A stretch of DNA of 64,000 nucleotides from positions 28,892,001 to 28,956,000 of the forward strand of contig CM114271.1 of NCBI GenBank assembly GCA_050084515.1, read 5' to 3'. Source of the DNA: Blasia pusilla. Its lineage: Eukaryota > Marchantiophyta > Marchantiopsida > Blasiales. Shown here one piece after another: positions 1 through 13,501 of the stretch (its first letter is position 1; each line of letters begins with the position of its first letter). The position numbers and the translations under genes are program-made. The notes beneath the pieces were generated by a model. It saw only the letters and a program-made list of their open reading frames with translations. It did no database searches and had not been told where the DNA came from.

Positions 1-387
1 AAGACTGGAGTCTACCGGTACTGTGGAGACGGAGGAGGAGGAGGAGGAGAAGAGGAATACGACGACGACTGCTGGTGCTGCTGTGTTTCTCTCGGTGGAA
101 ACAGAGTAGGCGTATGTCCGTCCCTCGCGATTGCTGCTGCTGCTGCTGGCGCTGCAGTGGAGTGGAGGAGATTGTCCATGAGTGTTAGCGCATCTGGCGA
201 GGAAGGCGACTAGATCTGTGAAGCTGGCTGGCGTGGCGATCCACGCGAAGTGACAGACAGAGGGTTTTAGGACTCCGGCTGGTGCCACCGACCAGGGAGT
301 TGCATTAGAGATATTTTATTGCGAGAGAGAGAGACAGAGAGAGAGAGAAAGAAAGAAAGAAAGAAAGAAAGAAACGGAGGGGGAGAG
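1..387 (+). other. 5' leader / upstream region of the METTL13-like gene
   Basis: No gene is visible before the ATG at 388. The stretch is rich in GAG/GAC/CTG trinucleotide runs, as in long plant 5' leaders, and ends in a GA/GAAA microsatellite only 14 bases before the start codon. No convincing TATA box or transcription start can be named. The antisense frame over the microsatellite is low-complexity and was not called. Confidence 0.5.
323..374. repeat. GA / GAAA microsatellite in the 5' leader
   Basis: A purine run: (GA)n interrupted once by GACA, followed by about six GAAA units. It lies just upstream of the METTL13-like ATG and so is probably transcribed as 5' UTR. Length variation could affect scanning or promoter architecture, but nothing here shows that. 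Confidence 0.85.
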
Positions 388-3300
388 ATGGGGAAGATGG
401 GCACGCAAGTGCCGCTGCCCCAGAATCTGAGCGAGTTTCGGGATCCGAAGTACTGGGATGCATTCTTCAAGGCGCGAGGAGGCCGCCCATTCGAGTGGTA
501 TGGGGAGTGGAAGGACATCGCTAATATTTTGATAGCGCAGTGTGCTCTGGTGAAGAATTCGGAGGAGAAGGTTCTGATTCCCGGATGTGGGAATTCAGCT
601 CTCTCAGCCGACATGTACGATGCTGGCTTCACCCACATCACCAATATCGATTTCTCCCGGGTTGTTATAGCTGAAATGCTGCACCAGCATGTCCGATTGC
701 GCCCGCAGATGCGTTGGCTTGTAATGGATATGACTAAAATGCAGGTATTATACTCAAAATTTTAGTATACTTTTTTGTTGTTCCAGCGTTTTTGCTTTCC
801 TGTTTTTGCTCTACAGTTCTGCGTACACCTGAATCATGCAGCTTTAATTGCATCATCTTTTCGGGTGAATTCTTGGAAGAAAGCGGTCGCAAATCTTTTA
901 CTGTCCATCACAACAGGAGCAGATACTGCTGGATATTGAACGCGAATATTTCGTCTCTTTCCTATTTAGCCTTTCACATTGAATCTCTGACTGGAGTGGC
1001 CAACGCTCACTGCGTTATGAAGATGAAGTGGGTCCCCGTTCTCTGCGATGTGAAACCTTGAAAATTTTCCCGTCTCGGGATTCTTAGGCGTACGATTGTA
1101 AGGCCATTATTCAGGACTATAGACTCAGTATCTTGCACCCCGTGCGGAGTAGGTTGGTGAACTCGAATTAGTGATTAAGATAATGGACACCCCAGCTTAA
1201 TATTTCACCACCATCTGTTCACAGATTATTCTAGACTGCGCATCTTCTCGGAATAGACTTTGTATCAGATAATTGAAGGGCAGAGAAAAAAGAAAGGATT
1301 GATCCAGTCGGAATGGTTTGGATGCAGTTCCACCACAATGATTCGCAATGGTCACTGAGAGCTCGTGCGTTGTCTTTCAAATGTGTGCAGTTTTCAGATG
1401 CCTCCTTTGATGTGGTTGTGGACAAGGGAGGATTGGACGCACTTCTCGGGGAACCAGACGAAGATGATTCAGCAGGCGTGTCACTTCTTTCCGAGGTCTG
1501 TGCTAACACTTACCATAAACTGTCGTTCATGGGTTGGTCAGTATCCTCGAAAGACTGGTGATAGTAGAGTCCCTCGCTGCATTGGTGTGGAGGGGCTCCC
1601 GATGACTTGGACTGCCGACTGGATAATTCACCTGCTCGGCCGTTGGACTTGGAAGGTTCATGAGTGGTGATAGTAGAGTCCCTCGCTGCATTGGTGTGGA
1701 GGGGCTCCCGATGACTTGGACTGCCGACTGGATAATTCACCTGCTCGGCCGTTGGACTTGGAAGGTGTAAAGTTGGGGTCCAGTCCCTGTCCTTTGGTGA
1801 TGACAATTATAAGGCAGCATCGTTTGGACTTACGGGAGGGGTGGAAAGGTTTAGGGTGGGTCTGATGTCTCAATACGCAAGGGAATACTCGAACATCACA
1901 TGGTGAATAGCACTCGAAATAACACTAGTCAGAGCCTTCCTAGATGCTTAGGACACTATGAGTGTGGTTTTCCTTCAGAGGTGGAAGGACTTATCGTTTT
2001 GTAAAAATTTGTGCAGGTGAAGCGTGTGCTCAAACCCAATGGTAGATTTGCAGTTATATCTCTAGCTCAACAACACGTAATCGGTAAGTACACATCAACC
2101 ACGTGTGTGCACGATTTTTCATGTTTCTGTGCTTGTTTGTATCTTACAACCAACTTCGCCATCTGGGTTTTTAATGTGTCGGATTATCAGAAACCCAACC
2201 CTAAAACCTCCTGCAAATCATTCACTTGTGGTTCCGCAGAGTTACTATTATCAACATTCAGGGAAGGTTGGCATTTAAGTGTTCACGTATTGCAGTTATC
2301 AAGTGGCTCACCATCAAGTTTGCAACCGTTTATGATAATTGCAAGAAAGGAAAATAGACAGAAGTTACCTCTAGTATCGTTGGACCTTAGTTGGGGTGGT
2401 GCCTCAAATAAATTTCAAGTGAGTCTTCAGTGTACCCTTACCTCCCATGTGTGAGGTAGAACCTTGACATACACTTTTTGTTCATTGATGCTGGTAGAGC
2501 AAAGCCTGAGCCACTAAGTATCTTCCTTTTCTGGCTATATCACACCTTTCTATTGTTGATTTGCAGCTGAGATTGAATCAATAAAATAAGACTTTTTTTC
2601 CAGACATTTTTTGTTCTCTTATGTGTAAGAATTCCGTGCAGATGGAAGATGTCGTTCAAGCTGTGGACAAAGAGAATGTTCTGCGCAGTCAAGGTCCGAC
2701 GGATACTAAGGCTGCTCAAGGTCCTGAGGTCAATCCTCAAGACCTGTATGAAAATCTGCATCCTGGTCGTAGACTTACAACTAAGTTGGGATGTCAAAGA
2801 TCGCAATTCACATACTCGGTTGTAATACTGGATGCTAAAGAAGACATTCAGCCTGAATACAGATGTGCTGTTTTCCTAGTCCCCAAGGTATTTAAGAACC
2901 CTTTAAACTCCCTTGGAAAAAGTCCATATTTAGCAAAATTATTCGAAGGATAAACGTAGTGTTGGGAACTTGCAGTAGTTTGTGAGGGCAAGGATATCAG
3001 TGTCTTACTTGGTTAGGGTTTGGTAGTTGGATTCCTTTTGCTAAAGTACATACAAACAGATTGATGAAAGCCCAATTTAAAGCACTAATGAGAGTTCAAA
3101 CCATAGTGAGCCAAAGGAAAGTAATCCCCACTGTCGTAGCTTTTTAGTGTTGGCAACTGTTCATCCCAATCAAAGCAGACATGATTTGGGGTGTGATGCA
3201 GGGCAGAGCACATGAGTGGCTGTTCTCTTCTACAGAGGGGCAATGGCAGGTAGCGGAGAGTACCAAAGCAGGTCGGCTCATCCTGGTAGATCTGCACTAC

Positions 3301-6300
3301 CGTTTTTCAGGTTCTTTGACTGGCTTGCTGATGTATTTCAAAGGTTAACATCAATGACGCTGCTAGACTGACAATTTCATTTTTATTTTGCAGGTAACCT
3401 TGGATCGAAATCAATATGTTGACAATATTTTAAACGTGAAGGTATGGTTCTGTTAAATTCATTACACCAATACTCATCTTTGTGTGATGACCTGTGTATG
3501 AAGATGCCAACCTGATAATTGAGTTCAGGTGCTCTACAAGACACATGCATAGTGGATAGCATGTATTCTAGTGGTGCTTTCACTATGAGACACCACTCAG
3601 TGTTGTCTTTTTCCTATTGATAGCAATTTTGGAGATAGCTCTCTCATAAAGATATCAAAATGTGTTATTTTCAGGACGACTTGTCCCCACTGGTCAAGTG
3701 TTTGCTACCGCTGGACTGCAGAGATAGTGACAATGTACCGTAAGTTCATTCTCATTTTTGGCCAGATTTTTTACCAAAATTCCAGACACCTTCATTAGAC
3801 AGAAGCTAAAGATGTGGGGAAGCGCTGCAACCACTATGTAATTCAGATGCAATTTCTCTATTCAGTTTTGGAGCAGAATTGTCTAGTTGCGGTCTAGAAT
3901 ATGAGATTGTCATGTACCTTATATTGAGTTCACGAAATAGATTCTGATCATGTGAAATTCACAGAAACAGTCTTTGAGGAGGATGTGTCAAAATTTTCTT
4001 AGTATATTCTGTTGAAATCAGAATTCTACTTCATCTCAGATCTACTTTTAAAACTTTTAAAAGGATAGAAAGATAGTAGATCCCGACAGGATCTTCAACT
4101 GAACCATGTACATGAGGGTAATCACTTACAAACCTGAAAAGAGCAAATCTGAAATGGATTGCATGTAGAACTGATTTACAACTTCTTTTGAGAACTGGGT
4201 GCTTGAATACACAAGTCCTGAAGAGAGGTGGTTGAAACCAAGATGCAGGAGTTTGTGCTAGATTGGTTCTTGGAGCATTCTCCACACCAATGCACATTCC
4301 TTCTTAGTTGATCAAGGCACCAGCAGAGGTTCAGGTATGTAGGAGCTAATCTCAAAACCCACAGCCTTAGAGGGCAGGAGTAGAAGTGAATCAAAGAAGA
4401 AGGGAAGAGAGGGGGAGTTAAATAGTTTCCTACAAGAGACCAGCAGAAGGGACCACTGCATGGTAAGGCAAGGTGGAAGGGCCAGCACAACAGGAGCAGG
4501 CCAGCACACCAGGAATAGGCCAGCACATTATGAGCAGGACAACACAACAGGGGGAGGACAGCACAACAGGCCAGCACAGCAGGGATAGGCCAGCACACCA
4601 TGTGCACAATTAAAAATAACCAAAACTCACAAGAGTAGTTAAAGAGGTAACTAGTAAACTATCTGAGACTTGTAACTATGATAAACTTCCAACCATAGTT
4701 TGCAGAACTAACCATAGTTAAAAAAACTGGAAGAAAACAGCAGACAATTTTATGTGAAATCCTAACATATTCCACAGTAAGGTGGCAGCAGGTGCTGTCA
4801 TATGAAGAGTTCAAAGACTCTGACATTAATGCTCGGAAATAAGCCTGACAGATATGAAACATATTAATTTCCAAATATGTGAGGTCGAGGCAATGAAGGG
4901 TATGCGACAACTGAATGTCAGGAAGGGGTCTGTCCACCTAAAAGAGAATGTGGTTGACTGTTAAATGGGACGGTTGATGTGTCTGCTAGCCACTTCAGAT
5001 CAGACTCAACACAAGCAAGGCAAACTTTCAGCTAAGCTAGTTTTGGCTGCAGGTACATGACACAAGGTGATGGAATTGCAAGCAGGAATATATTGGATGA
5101 AGTAAGTCAACATAACAGTTTGTAGATTGGCCAGTATCAGTGATGTAGCCATGAACAGGTGGTGTTGTTCGTGCCGTTTCCTTATGGGAAGCCTCCCCTT
5201 AGCTAGATCTAAAGGGCCCGATAAGGAGGCAGCCTCAAGACCCTATGGTGATATATCAGTTCCAGGTGTTACTAATTACTGTGGATGTGGTAGTGCCATT
5301 CCTGTTAGCTTGTATCTAAGAGTATTTCCCTTTCTCTTTCTATGATCATGCAGTCTAGAAATTATTTTCACCTTGATGGGTTGATCCTGCTTTGTGTCTT
5401 TTATCAGTGATATGGGTTTTGCTGTGTCTGACTGTGACAAGTGTGGCAGGTTGAGTCACCTTTGACAGGAGCCATGCTGGTAGAGGACGTGGTTTTGTCA
5501 CAAGAAAAGAGTGGCAGCAGTAATTCAGCTGCAGAATGCTTTCGCCGCTTGGTGTTCAGAAGAAATCCAAACCTGATACAGTCAGAGGCTCTTCTGGTTA
5601 GAGTAAAAGTCCCGATTTCCAGTAAAGACAAATTGAAAGCTGCTGGGGAAACTGGTCGCAAGCATGGTACAAGTAAGAAGAGGAATAAGTCTACCAAGGA
5701 AGCCAATTCTACAGGTAGGTGTAGCCACAGAATATGGTACTTAATACAAGTTGTGCTAGTGCATGTCATGTTGATGTACATTAATATGAACATGACTTCA
5801 TTTACTCAAAGGTCCAGTTATCACTTTGCTAGTAGTAGTTGGTTACCTGTTGTACATCAAATCAGCTATGGCATCCACCTTGCAAATTCTTTTATCACAA
5901 AAGCCGGGAACACAGTTGAGTGAACAGAAAAAAATGTTGATTTGATACAGTTGAGGAGCTGAGAGTGGACCACAGCTACTTGGCAAGTCCATATCATGGA
6001 GGAATGACTGCGGCACTCATTTTGATCGCTAATGATCTGGAGCAGTGGTTGGCTTCAAAGCAACAAGTACATGAATTAATCAATCTTTTTATTTACTTCC
6101 GATGTGCTATCTGAAGTTGTGAAGAAGCTAGCCAGTATGTCCACACAAAACAAATATATAATTTACTATAGAGGGACTTTCTGCAGGGCCCATCCAGAGT
6201 GAGCAAGTCTTGCTTTCTGTGATATTTCTCCATAGACATGGCACGTCAGCTATGGACGTGTGTACTCAAGAATTGTAATCTCTAGGGATTGATATGAGCG

Positions 6301-8255
6301 ATGTACTAAATGGTACCTCTGTTTTCTTGTCCTGGGCTGGTTTTGCAACAGACGAGGTGCATGATTGTAGGGCTTGGTGCAGGATTACTTCCTATGTTTG
6401 TCCACAATCATCTCCCTTTTGATGATATCAAGGTGCTTCTCAAGAAAACCTATCATATTTAAGTGGTGATGTGCATGCCTTTTAATTGGAGGGTTTGAAT
6501 GTGGATGTTTACGGAGTTTTGGCTTCTTGTGTTCCAGATTGTAGAGTTAGACCCTGTAGTTGGTGATGTGGCAAAGCGGCACTTTGGATTCATCGAGGAT
6601 GATCGAATGAAGGTTTGTCAACTCTGACATCTATCCACTTGTGCTTCTCAGTCTGTCCGACTCTGAGAAGGCTTCTTAGATTTGTTCCAGAAATTTAAGG
6701 GGATTGAGGACTTCTGAAAAAAATGCTTTTCACCTGTCAAGTTTGGTCACTGTGCCTGTTTAAATCATTGTTTAGAGATACGCAACTACCCGGTTTGTCT
6801 ACCATCTACTAGATAATATGTGATCTATAGCGGGTGCTTGTAGGTAGTGACATGAGTTTTTTTTTTCCAGATGAATGTAGGAATCAATAATGGGTTTGCA
6901 TTTAATTTCTGAAAATGCAGCTTCAAATTGGAGATGGAATTGTTGCTGTGCAAGCAATTGCCACTGCTGTACGAGAGCGGGAGGGAGCTGCATTGGAAGG
7001 GCATGTTGATACGTCACACAGTGTCCAAGCTCTCGAGGATGCCGCAGGTCAAAAGCAAGAAATGGTCTCTAGATCTTCTCTATCTCTGCCATCATTAAGC
7101 ACCCTACAACTGGATGAGGACAAAACAATTCATCAGAGCGAGGGAGCTCCCACTTCAGACTCAAGACTTCATGTTCTCATAATCGATGCAGACTCCGAAG
7201 ATCCAAGGTAGACCAGTGAGGAATCATGTCCAAATGTAATCTTCTTGTGACAGTTTGGTCTAGAGTAGGTTCCTTGGGTCCTTTCTTTTTTGTTTTTTCA
7301 GAGTGTCTTTTTAAGCCCCAAGGATTATCAACAAGTTGGCACTCCAGATGTGGCAGAGCTTTATGCTGGACTATATGCTTAAGCGTTTTGTTCATATGAT
7401 CATTTTGAAGCCAAAAATCATTCTATTACCCATGGACTTATACACTGGGCTGGTCGGAAACTACAACGTATGAGAAACGTCTTAGGAATTGTCATTGGCT
7501 TGACTTCACTCTTGTGGTTGCAGCTCAGGATTGAGTTGTCCACCTCCAGAATTTTTGGAAGATTCGTTTCTCCTAGCTGCGAAAGACTCCCTGATGGAAG
7601 GTGGCGTACTGATCATAAATGTGGTATCAAGGGCAACCTCACATCATGTAACATACGTGGCTCAATTAAAGAAGGTACAGAAGAGTGAGAGATCAAGAAA
7701 ACTGAGAATTGCAGAGAGGCAGTAAATTTTTCTTGATTAAAGTATTTAGGCCTCAGGGTAGTGTATAGTTAGGTATTAGGTGTAGTGACGTTAATGGACT
7801 CACTAGGGACCTCCTATCTGAATCTTTGTTGAGTAGCACGTGAATCTGCTTCCACGGTTCTGTGCATGTTATCAGTTTGCAGGTGATTTCATATCCACAC
7901 TTCTTGTTGGATATGGGATAAGATTTCCTGTTGCTTTTCCTCAGTCCATCACGTCTGGTTTTAAGTTGGTAATAAAGTGCTGAACTTCAATTGCAAAAAT
8001 ACAAAATTGGTAGCTGCATTAACTATCTTACCACACTACGGTTGCGTGCAGATTTTCAGTGAAGTCTACGACATCGAGGTGAATGAAGATGTGAATAGGG
8101 TACTCATTGCATTGCCCCAGCCAAAGAAAAGGGGTAAATCAGGTGATATTTTGGAAGACCTTTCGAAGTTAGAGAAAATAGTGACACAATTTGGTCCATG
8201 GGGAAGTGGACCAAACTTGAAAGATATTGTAAAGGATCTGAAACGAATAAAGTAG
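388..8255 (+). CDS. METTL13-like: METTL13-like dual-domain methyltransferase, 16 exons, complete
   Basis: Exons by GT-AG and frame: 388-744, 1391-1495, 2017-2083, 2240-2418, 2642-2887, 3202-3285, 3394-3441, 3675-3739, 5053-5101, 5450-5714, 5951-6066, 6352-6432, 6538-6612, 6921-7207, 7524-7674, 8052-8255. They sum to 2379 nt (792 aa) with no internal stop. Residues about 1-180 form a class I SAM methyltransferase: motif I LIPGCGNSALS at 63-73, then NIDFS, DMTKMQFSDASFD and VLKPNGRFAVISLAQ. Residues about 485-792 are a spermidine-synthase-like methyltransferase with IVGLGAGLLP, IVELDPVV and VLIIDADSED. This two-domain layout is that of METTL13, which in animals methylates eEF1A at its N terminus and at a lysine; the plant homologue is usually about 760 aa. 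The substrate here is inferred from the family. ATG 388 is the first in frame, and the domain begins directly after it. A second ATG lies three codons on. Confidence 0.93.
1556..1766. repeat. 109-bp tandem duplication in METTL13-like intron 2
   Basis: A segment of about 102 bp (1556-1657) recurs at 1665-1766 apparently without a mismatch, separated by 7 bp. The perfect identity says the duplication is recent. It lies in intron 2 (1496-2016), away from both splice sites, so no effect on the protein is expected. Confidence 0.9.
4480..4605. repeat. 19-bp minisatellite in METTL13-like intron 8
   Basis: About seven imperfect units of 19 bp with the consensus GGCCAGCACAMCAGGARNA; one unit is shortened to 13 bp. 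The array lies in the longest intron of the gene (3740-5052). An antisense frame crosses it but is only translated repeat. Confidence 0.8.
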
Positions 8256-8640
8256 TTAGTTACCAAATCCCAGAAATTATACAAAACATGTCTTCTCAAT
8301 TTAAAACGAGGGATCTGTCAGAAGAGAAGTTTCTTGCCAGCAGTAGTCAACCCTTGGCCATCCCACAACACATTCGATCTACAAGACTTCCAAATAGTGA
8401 GAGCGGACTGGAAAATATTCGCACTCCCTTTCTCTTCCTGTTTTGTTGTTTCATGTGCATACGGGAGTTACTGACTGGCATATCATGAGTTCTTTCAAAC
8501 AAGGAGTCAGTGTTATTACCGTAACTATTCAGATGTTTCGCTGTTCCGCCCCAGTGGCCTGTGTGTTCAATCCTATCATGCCTACCAATGAGAGAAACTT
8601 GTATCTTGAATCATGTTCTTGAATAAAAAGGTCTGATCCA
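8256..8640 (+). terminator. 3' UTR with poly(A) signal AATAAA
   Basis: The sequence after the TAG stop is non-coding and contains the canonical AATAAA at 8622-8627, about 370 nt downstream of the stop. This is a plausible end of the METTL13-like transcript; the cleavage site is not determined. Confidence 0.5.
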
Positions 8641-10961
8641 GTCGAGTGTCGAAGATAAACGAGCTTATGAGGAACATTTCTCAGTGTATCGCGAGACCCC
8701 CTATTACCTTCTACACCACCTCCCCATAATTAGAGTAACGTCTGAGAATAGTGTTTCTTGTACATGGGACCTTTGTGGATGTCTGTCTACCTTTTGTATA
8801 CAGTTTTCGATAGAATCCCGTGCGGTTCACCTGCGCATACTCAACTATTGAGAAGTGCTTAGTATGATCTGTCAATACCTCATGTGATTTCCACAACCAA
8901 ATCACTTTCTGTTAGAATAAATGGCCCACACGAGATAAGTTGTGCTACAAGTGGGTGGTGTCCACGCCATAAAATGCCTAACATCAACCCAAAGCAGAGA
9001 TAATCGCAATCAGGTCTGCAACACGTAAGTTTGTCACCGTCTGGAAAATGTTCGTCTTTGCATGTCCAATTCGCCTTTTATCACTTCTTAGGTCCACCGT
9101 GACTCAGGTCGTAAGGTGACGTTCGGCGTCCATGGAAAACATGAAACATCGACCAATGTCGGTGTAGTGTTTTCGCAGTGAAAACAATCTATGCACCCAA
9201 TGATGCGGTAGGACAGTATATTAGGTCTAGATACCACGGTACCTAAACTTTAGAGAGTGAAACATGAATAAAAGAACCGCTTAAAAGAGGGGGGACCTTA
9301 GAGAATATTGAGGCCACGCCCGACGCGACGATATATATATGACATGGAGCTTTCAATTTCGGAAGGTATCAAAATTTGGTGCACCTAGTCGAGCTCTAAA
9401 AGTAAAATTCTGAACTTTCACTCTGAAGAAAGAACTCAATTATGTGAAGAGGGTGAGCAGGCATCACTCCACATGCTACAGCATAGATCCGCAGAGAATC
9501 GGGGACCGAGTTGGCTTGTTGAGATTCCCATTTCTTTTAGCTGATTACCTGCAACGACCGGGTCGAAAAGACGTGTTGTCTCTGTATTTGTATTTTGGAT
9601 CCACCCGCCAGAATCGGAGGAACAAACTTCGAAAATTACCGTCTACGATATATGAAAATACTGGTTCAAAAATAAACAAAAATTAAAATTAGAAAAATTC
9701 CTACCCAGACTTGGCTCATACAAATCCCACCAGCATCACATGAGTGGATCGACCCTCCCTGCAGGTAGTGAGGTGTCATGCATGGAGTTTCCGGGGAGGC
9801 TTCCGGAAGGCCCGATAGCTTGCCGGTGTTTGACAATCGGCAACAGTTAATAAACAGATATATCCTATACAAAGAAGCTTCTCAAGTCCAATCGATTTTC
9901 CGCAGACAATTTGAAAATAAAAACGGAAAATACTGATTTTAACCGATCAGGTTTACTCGTAACCCCATATCTCCCCTATCATTGGTGTCATGCACTGGTA
10001 TTTAATGGCTCAAAATAATGAGTGGTTCAAATCAAATACGAATTAAAATAAATTTTGAAACTCTATTTTATTTCCCACCTTGATCGAAGCTCAAGAATTA
10101 CAAACCAAAACTCGACCACGTGTTGGAAAATCCACAACTCAATCATACGATTGCCGCATAAGAATAAAATGCTCATTTGATTCTTATCCCTAAGAAAGAA
10201 CGGCACTTTTCCGCGCTCCGTAATTAATTCCACTACTCGGTGTTAGAATACGCCATCGACGGTCGCCGGTGGAGTGTGCCATCGACGGTGGAAAATAGGC
10301 AACGTGTAGAGGAGGCGCTGAGCGACGCGCAAGATTCTCGCCACGTGGAGAGTTTTAAGTGCAACGAATGGTTCGGGATCCCATCCTGTGACATCCTTTT
10401 GGTTGACGTGGAGCTTTCCTAGGGCATCGTACTCCCTGGCCTTGTATTTTTCCCTGGCCATTCACAAACGAGTGACACCTGGAACGCCTGCGCCTTCTCG
10501 GGGAGAACGAATTCAGTCAACTTTAACGAACGAACGAATCATCTGTATTCGCGAATCGCGATTCTCTGGCGGCTGATTTCGAAATCCGACCTTTTTCCAC
10601 AGCCTCCCTTTCCAGCCTTCCGATCGTGTGTCCGATGGTTTCCATCGACGGCCCTAACGCAAGTGGGTTACGCTAATACGACAGCCGAGAAACCGTCAAT
10701 GCTGCTGAAGTATGGTCGTGAACCCCCCGCATGTGGAAGTATAGTTAACACTGGTAAAATTAGTAAGTCCATGCCCATGGAGTCCTATTTTTCATTAATA
10801 ATTATTTTCTGAAATATTCTTATTTCAAAAAAAATTATCCTTTAAAAAAGTTAATGTGCCATCACTCATAAACATTTTCTCCTTAACTATAAATTTTGAT
10901 AAAAGATAAATTTGAGCAACATTCCCACCTTTACACAAAAATTATGTAAATATGAATGTCA
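8641..10961. other. Intergenic, no gene recognised
   Basis: No coding region can be supported. Short frames at 9444-9686 and 10240-10576 have no recognisable domain. The stretch about 9885-10010 resembles about 39105-39230, sharing a core like TCGTAACCCC followed by ATCTCCC and ATCATTGG, so it is probably a decayed dispersed repeat. Composition turns strongly AT-rich from about 10.75 kb. Confidence 0.5.
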
Positions 10962-13474
10962 TCTATATTACTAAAATAGGAGCTTCCTTCCTCGGAAAGT
11001 AAGTGGGCGCTTCCTTAAGGACAAACCGTTCTTCATTTTGAGAATAATTCTAATCTCTAAAAGAAAATTAAATCCATTTTATTATGAGTGATGGCACATT
11101 CATTTTTCTACTTGTAACTTACTAAAAAATTTTAATTAATTTTTATTCGTCTCATCGCACATAAATTTTACTTATATGTAATACATAAATTATATATATG
11201 AATATATATATTTATATATTTATATATTTACATATTCTTTCTTTCACCAAAATCTTTCAACGGGGGTTACAAAACTTTTAATTCAAATTGATTAATTTAT
11301 TGCCAATGTTTTGAAGTGCCCAACTAAAAAGGAAATACACACGAACAAACAATATATCCCACGGACAACTATTCTAGAGATTAAGAGCTTTTATCTACAT
11401 GAATCTTCTTATATAAAGATACATTTCTTTGGGCTTGAAATCTTTGCAATTAAATTAGAATTTTACAGTAAAATCCATACTTGATTTTCTAACATTTCCT
11501 ATTTATTTATTTTATGTATTTAAAAATATATTTAAAATAAAATTTATTTTCTCAATATGCCTACGGATGTGCGCGAGGCAAGAACCATGAGTCCCCTCCA
11601 CTATCATACTTCATAGAATAGGGCGAATTAAATCTTTTTGAGATTTGGCCCAATTAAACCTCGACACAGAAAGTTAGAACGCGTGTATCGTCATGTATGG
11701 CTAGAAGGTCCTCAAGGCGTATATGGGGAGATCTAACTAACTCGGCCTCTAAATATAGGACGGAGAGAGATAAGATCGTTAAGAGATGCCCGAGGACAAC
11801 AAGGGGTAAGTCACACATAGAGACAAGAAGTAAACAACAAAATTTAATAAATAAATACATCTCTAGGGTAAGGTTTAACATGACCACATATTGATGATTT
11901 CATAGTACATTCCGTTGCTTGGGATAGGACATATTTTCCCCCCTTCATAACTTGGGACCCAGAGAGGTGAAATGACAAACGAAGTTCGAATGACGAGAGG
12001 AATGTGTCGCATAAGACCCAAATTCCAAGATGGATTGTACAAAAGAGGGGGGAAAGGCCCATCGTCTTGGGAGTAGCGTTTTGAAATGGTTGGTTGCGTA
12101 TGCTTGATTGTAGGGATGCTTTCTTTTCTTTGATCTTTCGTTCTATCTCGCGAGCCCCTCCTCCAATCAGAGATGAAAAGACGCTCATGGAAAGTTTAAT
12201 CAAGTCCCCAAAGGGGGTCACCAACCGCATAAGACACTCTGGTTATGGCTGGTCCCCAAAGGATATCCTTAGAATGCTCATCATGTCCTAAGCGTAGTGA
12301 AGATGTGAGTCTTCCATGCATCACTAGGGACTTTCAGCAATTTTTGGCGGCTATGATCTTTGGGTAGAAGAGAAGAAGCCCTATGCATCCATAAGGTGTG
12401 GTTGAATTAGTTTGGGCTCAACTTTTGTGGAGTTGGTGGGCCTGAGTATGATTTCCGATTCCCTCCAAGTCAAGGCTCGGCTAGTGCCGGCATTCTTTGT
12501 AAAGTCTTCCGACATAATTTTAGAATTTCTAAAAGGATTTAAACTTGACCGGAAGAAAACCGATGAGAAAAATCCAATGATCGGAAACGAGCTGCTCAGT
12601 TAGAAAATTGACGGCAATTTTGAGGAAAATTTTCAGGAGAGTCCGGTAATCTTTATGAATTAAATTTTCAGACCTCTTATATTTTCCGGGTAAGAATGAA
12701 TTTTCCAGGTAGCGCCATATGTGTTTCCATGGGACTAGGGTTGGTACTAGGGCAATAGGTACGTTAAGGTACCTTAACTAGCATTAAAAGCTTATCTAAA
12801 CCGGGCACCCGACTAAATTCTTGTTGGAGACTTCCGGGGGAGAAGGGAAACTTGCCGAGCAATCCTGTACGTATCGGCTATAACTGGAACATGAGAAAAT
12901 TTGACGGGAACAACTGAGTAAACTAGTGAAAAGTCGGGGGAGAACCGACTGCTTTTAGAGAATACCTAGAGGGTTACCCATGTGCCGGAAAAAAACTGGA
13001 TAGGTGAAAAATACTACTGCTTCCTCCAGCTTTGTCTTTAGCCTCATACATGATGCTTTGATTGTGAACCAAGTTGCTCCATAGATTCAAGGTTCAAGGC
13101 CTAAGATATATGAGGGTAGGCCTAAGATATATGAGGGGAGAATGTGGTGCTTGAAATAGCGATCAAGGCACTAGAAGGTATCTTCTAAGACTTGTTTGGT
13201 CAAAGTACTAGTACCATGCCTCCCATCTCAGAGGAGAAATTGGTTGAATTCCTTAGTGTGTGTTCTACCTAGCCCTCCCTCTTCTATGTTTTCTTCCTCA
13301 TCTCTACATCGACTCCTCGTTAGTAGTTTTCTCTCAAGTGGCATCTACATTCCTAAATCAAAATTAATCTCTCTACTACATGAAAATATTTCCCTCGCTT
13401 GGATTGAAATCTTATATAATCAAATAAAACTTATATATCTTCACATCTTGAGACTCTACGTTAATATGTTAAAA

Positions 13475-13501
13475 CTAGTAAGGTGCTAATGCCATGCACG
13501 A
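13475..13501 (-). other. Helitron 3' terminus, minus orientation
   Basis: Read on the minus strand, this is CGTGCATGGCATT, then AGCACCTTACTAG, with T following. It differs at only a few bases from the usual plant Helitron 3' end (short GTGC/GCAC hairpin, about ten bases, CTAG, then host T). The matching 5' TC end on the right was not found. Confidence 0.4.

Noticed and set aside
267-644. Minus-strand frame over the GA microsatellite
   Set aside because: Low-complexity Ser/Phe translation, antisense to METTL13-like exon 1.
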